This document shows positions 27,659 to 40,552 of a stretch of 64,000 nucleotides of DNA, piece by piece. The stretch comes from Mangifera indica (taxonomy: Eukaryota > Streptophyta > Magnoliopsida > Sapindales > Anacardiaceae): assembly GCF_011075055.1 (NCBI RefSeq), contig NC_058151.1, positions 496,001 to 560,000 on the forward strand. Direction: 5' to 3'. The translations under genes and the position numbers were made by a program. Numbering within the stretch: the first letter of the stretch is position 1; every line of letters begins with the position of its first letter. Below the pieces are notes generated by a model that saw only the letters and a list, made by a program, of their open reading frames with translations, ran no database searches and had not been told where the DNA came from.

Positions 27659-29478
27659 GTTAGGGCTGTTTGGATGGATGGAAAATCAGAGGAAAATTGA
27701 AACTTTTCTGGGAAAGCGTCTAAAAATCCTGTCTTCTTGAAGATTCAAAACTCCGAAGGGTGAAATTTTTTCTTCTAGAAGTTCGGCTTGTGTGAAAACA
27801 AAGGAGAAGAAGCAAAAGGGGTTTGGCTGTTAATTGGTGACGTAGGTCAGCTTCTATCTTTGAAATATCACTTTGTAAGCCCCATAATTATTTCCATGAC
27901 CGTGGTTTCAGGAAATAACAGAAATGTCCCTCAGAATTCCTTTACATTAATTTATGCTAGTGGTGGATTGATCCGAGCCTAACCGGAATTAGGGTCATTT
28001 TTGTTTGAATTACTAAAGAAGATGATTATTTGAATCTGGATAAAATCACTGGTGAAAAAAAAATCATCAAAAACAAAAAAAAATTATTCAAACATAAAAT
28101 CATTGAAAAAAAAAAATTACCAATTAAGTGAATAAAATTAATAAAATAAAAATGTTTAAAACAAGTCAAACAATGATCTAAATTTGAATAATTTAGATTG
28201 AATCCATCTCTTATTTAATCAATTTGTTATTGTCGACAACTTTATATGTCTAATAATATTTTTATTATTTTAACATTAATAAGTGTTTATAAGATTTATT
28301 TATTTAATGAATACTCATTTGTACATCTAGTTATAAAATAGGTATTATTACATGATTGTTGATATTTTATCTTGGTTGAAAGATTTGTTCCCACTTAAAG
28401 TATAGTAAAATCTAAAGTATAATATGTAATTTTTAAAAATCTAAATACTCATTTATGAATAATTTTATATCAAAAATTTCGATTAAAGTTAAGAGTAAAA
28501 TCGTTATTTAACAAAAAAATTTAAAAAGATTAAATTTTTATCACATTTTCCACCTCAATTTTAAATTCTCATAATTTTCCACTAAATGTTATTTCAAAGT
28601 TTGAAATCTCATAATTTTTTCTCCAGTTTTTCTTTTCTAACAACTCACTCTTTTTTACTATATATCAACTGACCTTTTCTCTTTCTTCTCTCTTATCGGT
28701 TGGCTTTTTGAACTTTCATTTTATCTTCGTCAGAGATAAAAACCATTGTCTCCATCTTAGACAAAAATAAGGGTCTTCATCTTTGTCTAAAATGAGATGA
28801 AGGTCTTTGTCTCAGACAAAAACCTTTATTTCAGATGAAAACCTTTAAATCTTAATTTTCACTAAGATTTTTAATAAAAATCAGATAAATTTTTAAATTT
28901 TTAAAAATTAAAAAATTGTTATAAATAACCCAATAGATATTGTCCGTTTTGGGCTTCAAGTCCGCACGATTTTGTTCCTAAAACGCATCTCTTGGGTAAA
29001 AGGCTTCTAGCCCTTGTTTATATACAAGCTCAGTAAACTACATGGAAGTGATGTGAGACTTCAGGTCACAACAAAAATAAAATTTTAAAATTTTATTAGA
29101 CCTTATGCGGTATCAAGACTTTTGACGTTTGTGAAAATTGCTGAAGCTACCGAAAACATGTAAGGTAAATACTTCAAAATTCTATGCATCTAATCCCAGT
29201 ATATGGTTTTTTTTTTTAATACCTACACCATATGGTTTCACTATTTCTTTGACCCTAAACTTCAAAATTTTTTACAAAACACACCTTTTCCCCGACCATG
29301 ACTAACTGGCACTAGACTGCCAATTGGGAACACAGGAAATACCATGATTGTGTGATGTGATGTGACTGCGAGCTAACCAGCCTCCATAAAATTCAAAAAA
29401 AGAAAGCAAAATAAAAGATAAAGAGCCAACCGGAGAGCGAGACAGAGAGAGAGAGAGAGAGCGATTCTGTAGTCGTTA
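27659..29478. other. Intergenic DNA between RH36 and the reductase gene
   Basis: These two genes diverge from here. The RH36 promoter should lie at 27659-27960. A repeat-like block at 28490-28900 contains several gacaaaaa/cctt words. A GA microsatellite (29444-29461) lies just before the start of the next gene, probably in its leader. No other gene is seen. Confidence 0.5.
29444..29461 (+). repeat. (GA)n microsatellite in the reductase leader
   Basis: An AG/GA dinucleotide run 18 nt upstream of the reductase start codon. GA runs in plant leaders can bind BPC factors; this is a family-level expectation and is not shown here. Confidence 0.7.
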
Positions 29479-32039
29479 ATGAAGATGGAGTCACCATTCA
29501 AAGCGGATATAGTGAAGGGCAAAATTGCTTTGATAACAGGAGGTGGTTCAGGAATTGGGTTTGAGATTTCTAAACAATTCGGTGAACATGGAGCCTCCAT
29601 TGCAATCATGGGACGGCGCAAGCCAGTCCTTGACGCCGCCGTTTCTACTCTTCAGTCTCTTGGGATTAAGGTGTAATTTAGTCTTTTTCTTGAAAAATTT
29701 CTCATTTTTTATCTGAGTAGTGCTTTTTAATCATTTATCTTTATTTTTTGTCATCACCAAGGGATTTGTCGTCTGGTTTTATTTTGTTTATATATTTATT
29801 TATTGGTTCTGATTTGCAGAGGAAGCTGTTAAGCTATATGAGTTTATTTTAATTCTATGTTTCATTTTCATTTTGTTGGCAATACCGTAATTATTTCTCT
29901 GGTTCTCCATTAAATTTCTCATTTTTATTATCTGGTTCTTCTATGTCTTTGCTTTTTTTTGGTTTAAATGCGCATTTATCTTTTGCAATTCTTGTTTGAC
30001 ATCTTCTCATCTTCTTTCTCCTTCTTGTGATTTGTTGCTTTTGTTTTGCTGAGGGCGTTAACTTCATTTTTAAAAGATGTTTCATTTGCATATTATTGTT
30101 CGTCAAGTGATTGCCCGTCTGTTTCTTTTTCAGGTTGTCTTGATAGAGTTATGGTTTGATTTAGCTGAGAATTTTAGTTGAGTTCATTTTGTTTTGGGAA
30201 TTTTCTCAACCATCCCCCTGTGGTTAATGAGAAATTTTTCTTAACCATAGAACTATAAGCATGTTATAGTTTTTGTCTATTTTTGTATAGTCTACAATTT
30301 AATTGCTGGGGATTACCAGTCCTTGCCTACCAGAAAAGGAGAAAATTCTGGGAACTTTGATAAGGCCATCAATAACTTGGTTCAGTTTCTTTGTCTGGGT
30401 TCACCGGGTTTTAACCTCTTTTTCTTCTAATAGTAGCTGCAAAAGTGATGTTAGTGCTAACCTTAATTTTTGTCTGATTAGTTGGATTACTTATGGATGA
30501 TGTGCAGTTTCATACATTTTACCTTTGCATTAAGTTGATTATGCAATCGATTGAAGATTATGTTACTTTTGCTCTTATACTGAAGGCTGTAGGCTTTGAG
30601 GGGGATGTTCGCAAGCAGGAAGACGCAAAAAGAGTTGTTGAATCAACTTTCAAGCATTTTGGGAGGCTTGACATTCTTGTAAATGCTGCAGCTGGAAACT
30701 TTCTTGTGTCAGCTGAGGATCTGTCCCCTAATGGGTTTCGAACAGGTCGTTTTTTAATTCTGATTACAATAAGGTTTATTTTCACTTTTTTATTATCCTG
30801 CTTGAAGCAAAAACTAGAAGCAAGTAGCACAATATATCTAATGGAATTAAGATGCATAAGGGTGAAGTCTTGAAATGACTTGTTTAAAAACTGTGGAGAA
30901 AAGTATCCCAATGCCTTTACCTTGCTAACTTGAGAAAGTGATGGTAAGGATGAGTCAAGTAGGGTTTACTGGAGCCTCCAGTCTCATCTTTTTCCTTTTC
31001 TCTCAAGACACAATGTGTGGTTTAGGGTCGGATTCATTGGACGTCCAAAACGAACACTTGGCACAGATGATTAGCCAAAAAATAACAACTACAGGCTGTT
31101 TTTGGTCTTTAGCTAAATGCATTTTTCTTTCTGTCATCCTTGCAGTTATGGATATTGATTCTGTTGGCACATTCACCATGTGCCACGAAGCACTGAAATA
31201 TCTCAAAAAAGGAGGACCTGGAAGAAGCCCATCTGGTGGAGGTTCAATTTTGAACATAAGTGCCACTTTACATTACACAGCTTCTTGGTATCAAATACAT
31301 GTTTCTGCTGCTAAGGTTTGCCACAATTTTTTTTCTTGCTTGTTGTGACAATTAGGTAACATTTATGTTAATCTTCTTCATAATTCTCTTCTGACAGGCA
31401 GCCGTTGATGGTATAACTAGAAACTTGGCATTGGAATGGGGGACCGACTATGATATTCAAGTCAATGGAATTGCCCCAGGCCCCATTGGTGACACCCCTG
31501 GCATGAGTAAACTTGCACCTGACGAGATCACTAGCAAAGCTCGAGAATACATGCCATTGTATAAATTAGGAGAGAAATGGGATATTGCTATGGCTGCTCT
31601 GTACCTTGTTTCTGATGCTGGTAATCTTTCTTGCTTTTGCTAGTATCCAGATACCAAATATCTCACAGTTATCTTTTCTTTGTCTATGTCTATATACAAA
31701 TTAGAAATTTTAATATTAAATCTTCATGCACCAATGACTGATACTGTGATAGTTAAATGTGACTGCTCCTTTGCTTAATTATAATAAATACATATAAATT
31801 CCTTTAATACTGTTTCAGAACTTACAAGTTTTCTTTCTCTTATTTTCTGCGGGTTGAAACTCATCCACATTTATGCATTTTTAGGTAAATATGTCAATGG
31901 AACCACCCTCATAGTTGATGGAGGACTTTGGCTCAGCCAGCCTCGCCATCTGCCAAAAGAGGCCATCAAGCAGCTTTCCCGAGCAGTGGAAAAGAGGTCT
32001 AGAGACAAACCAGTTGGGGTTCCGACCAGCAAGCTTTGA
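29479..32039 (+). CDS. SDRB: Peroxisomal 2,4-dienoyl-CoA reductase (short-chain dehydrogenase, SDRb type)
   Basis: Exons 29479-29670, 30586-30745, 31146-31315, 31398-31620 and 31885-32039 give 299 residues; phases all agree. The enzyme reduces 2,4-dienoyl-CoA with NADPH, so that unsaturated fatty acids can enter beta-oxidation in peroxisomes. The sequence shows the Rossmann start ALITGGGSGIGFEISKQFG, the NAAAGNF motif, the ISATLHY..SAAKAAVDG region with the catalytic-type Lys, and VNGIAPGPI. The protein ends in PTSKL, a perfect type 1 peroxisomal targeting signal. It resembles Arabidopsis At3g12800, which lies close to a plastid PGK gene there as it does here. A second ATG (29485) two codons in is an alternative start. 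Confidence 0.93.
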
Positions 32040-32499
32040 CCACAACAATGAAACTATGATCATAAATGGGTTTCATATCCATCATTTGCTACAAATATAT
32101 AATTTATAATAAAACAAAGTTCTCAATGTTCTGTTAATCACATTCCAACCAGCATGGATCATCATTGAATAATATTAGTTTTATTGCGTATGGAACTTTT
32201 ATACAATATGAATTGTATTTGTATTTTGTAGACAGATTGACAACCTTTCAAAATAATCACATTCACATTGAGCAGGAAGTCTTAGATATTCAATTTCAAA
32301 TCAAATTTTAGCAAGAACACAAGACAAGCCGATCATGAAAAGCAAAGAATGAAATAATTTTCACCGTACAAGCACCTTCTAAGCCAGTTGAGGACTTCGA
32401 TGCGGTTGGCGTAACATCTCTAGTTCCCTCCCTAACTGGCCAAAAAAAGAAAGCACAGAAAAGCTACAAAGAGCCATTTGATTTATAACTTAAAAGTCT

Positions 32500-32891
32500 T
32501 CAATTGGGCTTTCCAGTACAGTAACTGAATGATCTTTGCAAATAATTCTCATATAAATTGAAAGGAAACTCATTAATCAACAAAGGAAAATCACCAATGC
32601 TGCCGTATTTTTCAAAAGTCCGCAAGAGCCCTCTATTCTTCAGACATGTATAAGCACTAACCACAGGCCTCAAATCATCTGCGTTGAGACAAGCGTCCAG
32701 GACCTCCCAGTCTGTCTGATCCATCAACCAATCCAAACTCAGAGACCCGAGGCTGGTTCGACTCTGCCAATGAAGGACCATTCGCGAGTACAACTGGGTT
32801 ATTTGTGGTTTTATTTTGTTAAACGGATTTTAGGAACCTGAGAGCTCTGGTCAGGTCCTTGCTCTTCACGGCCTCCTCCTATTCTTGCCAT
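32500..32891 (-). CDS. Small unknown protein, two exons
   Basis: Probable gene with exon 1 at 32891-32838 (starting MARIGGGREEQGPD) and exon 2 at 32763-32500, donor CAG/GTTCCT and acceptor TTGGCAG, phase 0, 105 residues. The central part (SLDWLMDQTDWEVLDACLNA, then DDLRPVVSAYTCLKNRG) has the mixed hydrophobic and acidic look of a folded helical protein rather than chance sequence. I do not recognise the family. It ends tail to tail with the reductase gene. The C-terminal limit is uncertain, since a further splice before 32560 is possible. Confidence 0.5.
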
Positions 32892-33653
32892 TCTCTTAGA
32901 GCTTTTGGTTGGAGTCTTGTGTTGAAAGCTGTTGTCTTTCTGTAAGAGGGTGTTAGAGGAAAAGGAAAAGAAGTTTTAGGAGCCAGCAAAGGGAAAGTTT
33001 TCACGCGAAGAGATGAACAGAGAGCCATGAGTGAAGGGAGGAAGATGAAATTCTTGTTTACGAAGGAGAGGTATTAAAACAGGCTGCAGTGGGCCTGCCG
33101 CCCTGACCGTCCCGTATTAGATGGTATCGGCCTTTTTATTTAGTCCTACTAATTGATATCAGGGAAGGATGCAATCCGGATTGAATCCGAACAAAATCTA
33201 ATTTACTTTCTGTTTGAATTCAAAATAGTCAGTTTGAAATTAGCTTGAGCTCAACGAGTTGAGCCTTAAATTCAATTCAAGTAGAAACAATTTTATTTTA
33301 AATTCATTCAAATGTTTGTATCGAAAACAAGTTAAATCTTGCTGGAATAATTGATTGTTGGGATATGTGTTCATTGTGTAAACAAACTGTACTTGCCGGG
33401 GAAGTAGTTGATATCAATGACATAAAAGACGTCTCTGGTACCATAAACACGGATCATATCGATGTTGAACAACCGCAGAATCGACAATGGGGGTCCTTCG
33501 ACCAGCTTTTTGGAATGAAAATTCAACACCTTTCTTCTTGTTACTGTACAACCACCCAAAAATCCTTCACTGATTCTCTGTACTCACTTCTCACTTGTGA
33601 TAAATAATGAAGGAGAGTAGGAAAGTGGAAGGGAGAGTGGAACGGCTCAAATA
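32892..33653. other. Intergenic DNA
   Basis: Presumed promoter of the small unknown gene (32892-33100), then a compositional repeat of gtttgaattcaaa-like words at 33170-33340. An open frame of 80 codons at 33365-33607 shows no domain and is not called. Confidence 0.4.
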
Positions 33654-33730
33654 TTTTGAAGGCTGTGCACTCCTCTGCTATGAAGCAATGCATGCAGGTA
33701 TGACTTTTGGCTTACCGAAAAATTAACATA
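33654..33730 (+). repeat. Direct repeat, copy 1
   Basis: About 75 bp similar to 36860-36933. Shared words: ttttgaagg.tgtgcac, ctatgaagc.atgca and gacttttggc.taccg, with small indels between. The copies enclose about 3.2 kb with one weak hypothetical gene. Confidence 0.65.
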
Positions 33731-33772
33731 ACTGTGTTGAAAATTTATGTTAATTTTCATCATCATCCCGCC

Positions 33773-33792
33773 CTCTCTCTCTCTCTCTCTCT
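33773..33792 (+). repeat. (CT)n microsatellite
   Basis: Uninterrupted CT run of about ten units in a pyrimidine-rich stretch, possibly the leader of a transcript to the right. Confidence 0.8.
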
Positions 33793-34869
33793 ACATTCTG
33801 TACTCTTTATTTGCTCTTCTCACTCTCCCACCAGGACACTCGGACAACCCACCATCTTTCTGTTTCTGGAATGGCAACAGTTATTGAGACTCACAATTTC
33901 AGGTATTCCCTTTTCCGTTTTCTGTTTATTTATTTATTTATTTTTTGATCATATGTTGACTATTTTGATTTGCGACATTAGTTATTATGGTTTGGAATTT
34001 GGAGTAGTGCAATATGCAAGCAAAGATGACAAGGCTATCGCGGTGTAATAACTTTTCTTCTTCGTAGTTTTTAGATTACAAGGCCTGATTTACTGTTTGG
34101 TTTATTCCACCATTTCATTGGGATTGATTCTTGTCTGTATACCCTTATTCTATATTCTATCAAATTCTTATTTAGTAGCTGCTGCACAGCTTCTTATTTA
34201 TGTGATCTTTAGGATTTTTTATGTCTAATTGTTTTCTCTATTTTGTTTTGGTGTAGTTAAAAATGGTGAAAATTTACAATCATACAAAAATGTTAGTAAA
34301 CTTCCAAGTGGGTGATGAGGTTATTGATGCCCTCCATGGCAGCGGATATGAAACCCTGCTGAAGGTGTTATGAGGTTTTAATAATTGCCATAACTTAATT
34401 AATTGTTTAGTTGATCGTTATGATAAAGATTCTCATTTTTTTTTATATGGTTTATTGTGTAATTATTTTTCATATGGTGTTTTGGCTGATATTTAACCTT
34501 TTTTTTCAGATTTTTGTTTTAGAGCATATTTCAAAGTTATTGTCTTTGTTTGACCTAAATAAAATCTGCTAAATGGATGAGGCCAACTTTTATGAAGGAA
34601 GTCAAGAGATTTCTAGCATATTCCACAAGCAGAAAAAATCATAGAAGTTTTGGGCAACTTAACTCCTGTATGTTTATATAAAGCTTAGTTTTATTTATTC
34701 AATGCGCCTTATGTCTTTAGCAATATTTATATTGAATTGGGTAATTTTGTATGTAGGAAGATATTATGGTGCAACCTTATGCAAGACCGACTTTGGGAGA
34801 TTTGCCAATGCCTTGTAGGAATCAAAGGCATATGAAATTGGCTATCATCCCAATGTTCCGAGTTGAAGT

Positions 34870-35484
34870 GTGTTTACACCACACACCTCATGGTTTGCCA
34901 CTAATGTCAAGCGAAGACATATATATACAAATTTGCAAGGGACACAAGGTAAGGATGCAACTAGTTTTGATGTCTTCTTGTTTTTACTAGTGATGGTCTT
35001 AACTTTGAGTTTCTTGTTTGATGCATCATGTACAGGCAACAAAAATTATACAGCACTCTGGAGTAAAAAACTTGGTCATACTGTAATAGAGGCTAGAAAC
35101 AGAATCTATGAGCAGTCATGGATTGATTTGGAACAACAAGATAGGGAGGGGGAGAATGTGAACGTGCACGAGCGGGAGGGGCAAAATTTACAGCAAGATT
35201 TGCCAGATGAAAATGTGCACAAGTCACAACTAGCTCTGCCAGAGGTAGGGGAGGAAAATGTGGAGGTGTTAGTAGAAGGTATGCACATGCATGGGCTAGA
35301 GCATGTGGAGGACAATGAAATGCCAGAGCAGGAGCATGCCATGGATGAGGAACATCAAGAGAACCAGTCTGCTGTTGAAAAACGCAGGCCAACATTTTAT
35401 TGGAAAACCATAGAGGCTAGAGGTTTAGATTCACCTCCATTGCCAAAACGAATAAGAAATTCCTTTTATATCCTGGAATGCTGA
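34870..35484 (+). CDS. Hypothetical protein, acidic, partly supported
   Basis: Open frame of 204 codons without a recognisable domain. The C-terminal half is rich in Glu, Gln, His and Met, and ends with EKRRPTFYWKTIEARGLDSP. An 87-bp intron (34949-35035, GTAAGG to TACAG) can be removed without changing the frame, which would delete a hydrophobic stretch and join GTQ to GNKNYTALW. Possible upstream exons lie at 33871-33900, 33970-34047 and 34258-34360 (MVKIYNHTKMLVNFQVGDEV), but I cannot join them in one frame, and in this frame a TGA lies just before 34870. It may be a lineage-specific gene, a pseudogene or a remnant of a mobile element. Confidence 0.3.
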   Translation: MFTPHTSWFATNVKRRHIYTNLQGTQGKDATSFDVFLFLLVMVLTLSFLFDASCTGNKNYTALWSKKLGHTVIEARNRIYEQSWIDLEQQDREGENVNVHEREGQNLQQDLPDENVHKSQLALPEVGEENVEVLVEGMHMHGLEHVEDNEMPEQEHAMDEEHQENQSAVEKRRPTFYWKTIEARGLDSPPLPKRIRNSFYILEC

Positions 35485-36859
35485 AGGGTGGGATGGTATG
35501 TGTATATATAATACATAAAATCAAACTGAATCTTGGAATTAATATATATGTATTTCTCACATTACTCTAGTTTTTGCTTATGTAGATCGAACAAACCGAG
35601 TGATGGTGATGGTGATGGTGAAGATTATCCCTTCTTGTTGAAGGGACATGAAGATTTACGCTAAGATGAGCGTGATGTCCCCATCAGAACAAGCTATCTG
35701 TATAACATATGCAGCAGAAAATGTAAAAGTTAACAGGTGCAATTCCTTCCTAGATTTAGTTTTTGTGACAATTTTTGTTCTAACCTGGTCAGGCTCAGAC
35801 ATTTTTGTGTTTGACAATTTTTCATTATCTTTTGGTCGATGGTTTAAACTTTAAATATATGACTTGTCTTCTTATTTGCTTCATATAAGCAACTTATATA
35901 CGACTTGGTTGGTTAGCCCTTGTCTTCTTGTTGGGTTGGTTAGCACTCAGCAGGCTTCTTTTTGTGACCATATTTTATTATTTAAAATGCCTTGTATTTT
36001 TAATTTATTAAACACATCTCATCTCTTGTCTACCGGATATCCAGTCCAAACAAGAAAAAGCATAAACAAGATTTGCATTAAAGATGAAACAAGAATACAA
36101 CCATGTGACATAGAACACAATACATACAACTTCAGAAAGTCTTACACAAAAGTACAACAAATCAGAGAGACAACTCTCAGATCAACAATATAAACATGGA
36201 AGAGGATATTGTTTGTAATATAACAATAAGAAAAAAAGTACAAAAATACATATTTCTTTACATAAGTGTGTTTGTAATTTTTTTCATAAAAAAAAAAAAA
36301 ACCATTATCAAGCTCTATTCCCCTTCCAAGTTGTGAGTGCATCAAACAATCACAATTTACCAGTTTTCATCCTTGACAGGTGGCAGCTACTGCTGTGCGT
36401 GGGGTGGGGAAGAAAGCGGGGTTATAGTCGGAATTGTAGTCGAGAGCTTGTTTAATTTGTTATTGTTTCTGCTGTTTTTGTTCTCTCCATAAGTATACCA
36501 CTGCTGCCGAAAAAGAGAGAAGCATCGTGTCTGATAATATCCACATAGACACAGATTGACACAGATTAAGGGTCTATTTCCACTAAGCTGAAAAAAAAAA
36601 AAAACAACAGAAACCCTAAAAACCCTAAAGCATTATTGAAATCAAATCCGGACTCAGCTTCAGCTGATGGTGAAAAAGAGAAGACAGACGGGGAGGCAGA
36701 TGGAGAGTGGAAAAGTGGGAGAAGATGATGATAAGCGTGAGGGCAAGTTGAGACAGGTGATGATGAGCTTGGGGTGGTGGAAGGCAGCTGGGGTTAGCAT
36801 AGGTGAGTTCAACAGACGAGACGATGGGAGAAAAGGGTAACTGACAAGATGACCAAGGA
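35485..36859. other. Intergenic DNA
   Basis: No supportable gene. Open frames at 35864-36193 and 36142-36345 are AT-rich chance frames. Telomere-like words (aaaccctaaaaaccctaaagc) occur at 36610-36632, a motif often found in promoters of growth-related plant genes, but no gene start follows nearby. Confidence 0.4.
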
Positions 36860-36933
36860 ATTTTGAAGGTTGTGCACGACTATGAAGCCATGCAGGGAGA
36901 GACGACTTTTGGCGTACCGTTAAAATTGAAATA
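36860..36933 (+). repeat. Direct repeat, copy 2
   Basis: Partner of 33654-33730, in the same orientation. See copy 1 for shared words. Confidence 0.65.
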
Positions 36934-37652
36934 AACAATAAATGCTTGCTAGCTAGGCTTACAATACTTGTAATTGAACAAAAAAAAGTGCTTTTAAATA
37001 AAAGTCAAAAAAAAAAAAAGCCTTACATATTTTTTTTTTTGGCATTGATTTCATTGCATAAATTTTAAAGTTTTATTTAATGATTTATTTATAGTAAAAT
37101 CAATGACCAATGAAATAAATGTCACGTTAGTATTTATAATAAATAAGTATATTTTATTTATAATATTATTCACCTAATTTTACTCTAAAATAAATGAGTT
37201 CAACTACACAACCATCATTTTCCATTCTTAGCTTATTTTAACTTTGTTTATAGTTTTGATCTACCTTGAACATTGTTTTCGTTGACATTTATATTCTACA
37301 TTGTCCTATTTGAGAGGAGAGGCATGATATGCCGCTGGTTAGTCTCCCTCCCGTGTCAACCAAAGCTTGAACTTCGTTTGTGATGCTCCTTTTTATTATT
37401 TCTTTAAGAGGAAGCACAATGACAGTATTAGTCTCCCATGTTCTCATAATAGTATAGAATAGCAATCTAAAATAAAATACATCGAACATCTTGAACCTCT
37501 CCTAAACGATAAGAAAAATCTTGTCATCTCTCCATATTGCCCAATCAATCCCATTTTGATCTTCACGTCCACATCTTCTCTTCTCTCACACTACTCTTTT
37601 AATTGCCTACACAAGCACAACCCAACTCCATTGCAACAGAAACTGTCCCAAA
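36934..37652 (+). promoter_or_regulatory. Upstream region of the plastid PGK gene
   Basis: AT-rich DNA followed, from about 37500, by a C-rich leader (cacgtccacatcttctcttctctcaca) that suits a highly expressed photosynthetic gene. The exact promoter cannot be placed. Confidence 0.4.
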
Positions 37653-38720
37653 ATGGCCTCAGCCACAGCCCCCACAAATGGTTTCTCTCTTCTTAAGGCT
37701 TCAACAACCTCTACTACAGCTTCGGCCGCCGCCGCCCCCCCACATGCCTATCTCCTGCGTGTGCCCACTTCCCGTATCAGCTCCGTTCGCCGCCTCGGCT
37801 TCTCGGCTGCTGACCCTCTTTTGTCCTTCCATGTGGCGTCCAGAATCAGGTCGGTCAAGGGGAAGGCCACACGCGGGGTTGTGTTGATGGCCAAGAAGAG
37901 TGTGGGGGACTTGACAGGGGCTGATTTGAAAGGGAAAAGGGTTTTTGTTAGAGCTGACTTGAATGTTCCTTTGGATGACACCCAGAAGATTACTGATGAT
38001 ACTAGAATTAGAGCTGCTATTCCTACTATTAAGCATTTGATTCAGAATGGTGCTAAAGTCATTCTTTCTAGCCATTTGGTATGTTGGTTTTTAGTCAATT
38101 TAATCTCTTTTTGGGTCTTCACAGTGTTCTCTGTAAATTGCAAATCTATGCTCAATAGAAGTTTTCTTTTCATTTTTATTGGAAAATATCAACACTGTTT
38201 GATATGATATTTAAACACTTTATATATTTTTAATCAATCAAAAAAAGAAAAAAAGATTTTTGTTCTATATCAAACAGCTTTAAAGTTTTGTTTATTTTAT
38301 TTATGATGGTTTGTCTTGTGGATATCGGGGAATTGTATGAATTTCTTTTATTGGTGCTTTGATTTAGTGGATTACCCTTTTGATCTTTTTTGTAGTAATC
38401 GTTTAATGATTTTGGGTTTAATCTGTATGAATTAAAATTAATGTTTTTCATTGGATATTCAGGGAAGACCAAAAGGTCTCACTCCAAAGTTCAGTTTGGC
38501 ACCTCTTGTACCTCGTCTGTCTGAACTCCTTGGCATACAGGTGAGCTGGGGAGCTCAATGATGAAATTATCAATTTTTTGAGATTGATATTGGTGCTGAG
38601 ATACCATATGTGGTGGGTTCTCCTGTATAAACTTAACAGGTTGTAAAGGCTGATGACTGCATTGGTCCAGAGGTTGAAAAGCTGGTGGCTTCTCTACCTG
38701 AAGGTGGTGTTCTTCTTCTT

Positions 38721-38764
<44 letters not shown>

Positions 38765-40552
38765 ATTTGCCAAGAAGCTTGCTTCCTTAGCTGATCTCTA
38801 TGTGAACGATGCTTTTGGAACTGCTCACAGAGCCCATGCCTCAACCGAGGGAGTCACCAAATTCTTGAAGCCATCTGTTGCTGGGTTCCTCTTGCAGAAG
38901 GTGGGATTTTGGGTTCTTGTTGTCTTATGGAATTATAGCGATTTAAGTATCCAGATACAATTATTTGAAGTTCTTTTCTTTTTCTTGCCTATGCACAAAA
39001 TGATAATTGTGTTTTGTTTAGACCCTTCATTAAACCAGAACAAGTTTCAATACACTGGTCGAATAAGCGGCATTTATAGTCCACCATCTGGTCTATTTGT
39101 TTATGAATTTGTCTTCCATATGCTTTCACTCCAAAGTTTTTCAGTTTATTTTCTCCATTTTTCATTATCTTAATTTTTTTTTCTAGTAAATTACACAGAT
39201 TTAGAATTTTTAAGAGTGGAATGTCCAGAAAAAGAGACTGATTATGAATTCTTTCTTCCTGTCTTCATTGGACTTTCAGTCCCCTTCATATATATATTTC
39301 TGTTCCTTGTTTTAGGAATTGGACTATCTTGTCGGGGCAGTTTCAAGCCCAAAGAGGCCATTTGCGGCCATCGTTGGTGGTTCAAAGGTTTCATCCAAGA
39401 TTGGAGTTATTGAATCACTCCTAGAGAAAGTTGATATCCTACTCCTCGGGGGAGGAATGATATTCACATTTTACAAGGCTCAAGGTCTCTCTGTGGGTTC
39501 ATCCTTGGTAGAGGAAGATAAGCTTGATCTTGCTACATCACTCCTTGACAAGGCCAAGGCAAAAGGAGTATCTCTTTTGTTACCCACTGATGTGGTGATT
39601 GCCGACAAATTTGCTCCTGATGCAAACAGCCAGGTTTGTTTTCTAGGCTCTTGTAGAAAATTTTTTTCCTAAAGTTTGCTCTGCCACTACAATGCCTAGC
39701 GTGCAAAATAAAATCTGATTAATATTGCAATCAATTGAGAATTGTCTTAAGTCGAAAATTTTTATAGTTGATATTGAGCATTATGGTAATTTAGTGTCTA
39801 TGAAATATGTCATGATCATGGGCATGGAGTAATATAGTGGTCTGCTCTTTACAGATTGTGCCAGCATCTGCTATCCCTGATGGCTGGATGGGATTGGATA
39901 TTGGACCAGACTCCATTAAGACATTCAACGAAGCTTTGGGAACTACTAAAACTGTTATCTGGAATGGACCTATGGGAGTGTTTGAATTTGACAAATTTGC
40001 AGTTGGAACAGAGGTATGGATGCACTGCTTGCCATTTATATTAATCTTGCAATTTCTTGGTCTGTTAGTCTGCATTCATTTGAAACTATGTTTCTATAGC
40101 GGTATGTCCTATTTGCTGGTATCCCAGAAAATATATTATTATAACTAGTGTTTGGATAGTGGTGATTCTCAATTATTGCATAAACTGTACTTGTTTGGTT
40201 GAAATTCTCTTTGCAAGAAAGAACTTTCTTCACTTCCCTTTGCACAAATCTGAGTTAATAAAGTTCTGTTGCCGCAAGTGGGCAACTTCTCCATCACAAG
40301 TCCTATGCATTTCTCAACTCTAACTTCAACTCTTGCTTGCAGGCTATTGCAAAGAAGCTAGCTGAGCTTAGCGGCCAAGGTGTCACAACAATCATTGGAG
40401 GTGGAGATTCTGTTGCAGCGGTTGAGAAAGTAGGAGTTGCTGATGTGATGAGCCACATCTCAACTGGTGGTGGTGCCAGTTTGGAATTATTGGAAGGCAA
40501 ACAGCTTCCTGGTGTCATTGCTCTTGATGAAGCTGTACCAGTTGCTGTATAA
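37653..40552 (+). CDS. Phosphoglycerate kinase, chloroplastic
   Basis: Exons 37653-38078, 38463-38540, 38640-38900, 39316-39633, 39855-40013 and 40343-40552 give 483 residues; every junction is phase 0. PGK catalyses 1,3-bisphosphoglycerate + ADP = 3-phosphoglycerate + ATP; in the stroma it runs backward in the Calvin cycle. The first 78 or so residues are rich in Ser, Thr, Ala and Arg and lack acidic residues until late, as in a chloroplast transit peptide. The mature part begins near [20 protein letters not shown]. Substrate and nucleotide motifs are present ([51 protein letters not shown]). A cytosolic PGK with the same exon structure follows in tandem 2.2 kb downstream. Confidence 0.96.

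Noticed and set aside
35093..35395. 100-codon minus-strand frame rich in Pro, His and Ala
   Set aside because: Mirror of the acidic plus-strand hypothetical frame; no independent support.
36660..36938. 92-codon minus-strand open frame rich in Ser, Leu and Pro
   Set aside because: It is complementary to a purine-rich stretch and has no recognisable fold; probably chance.
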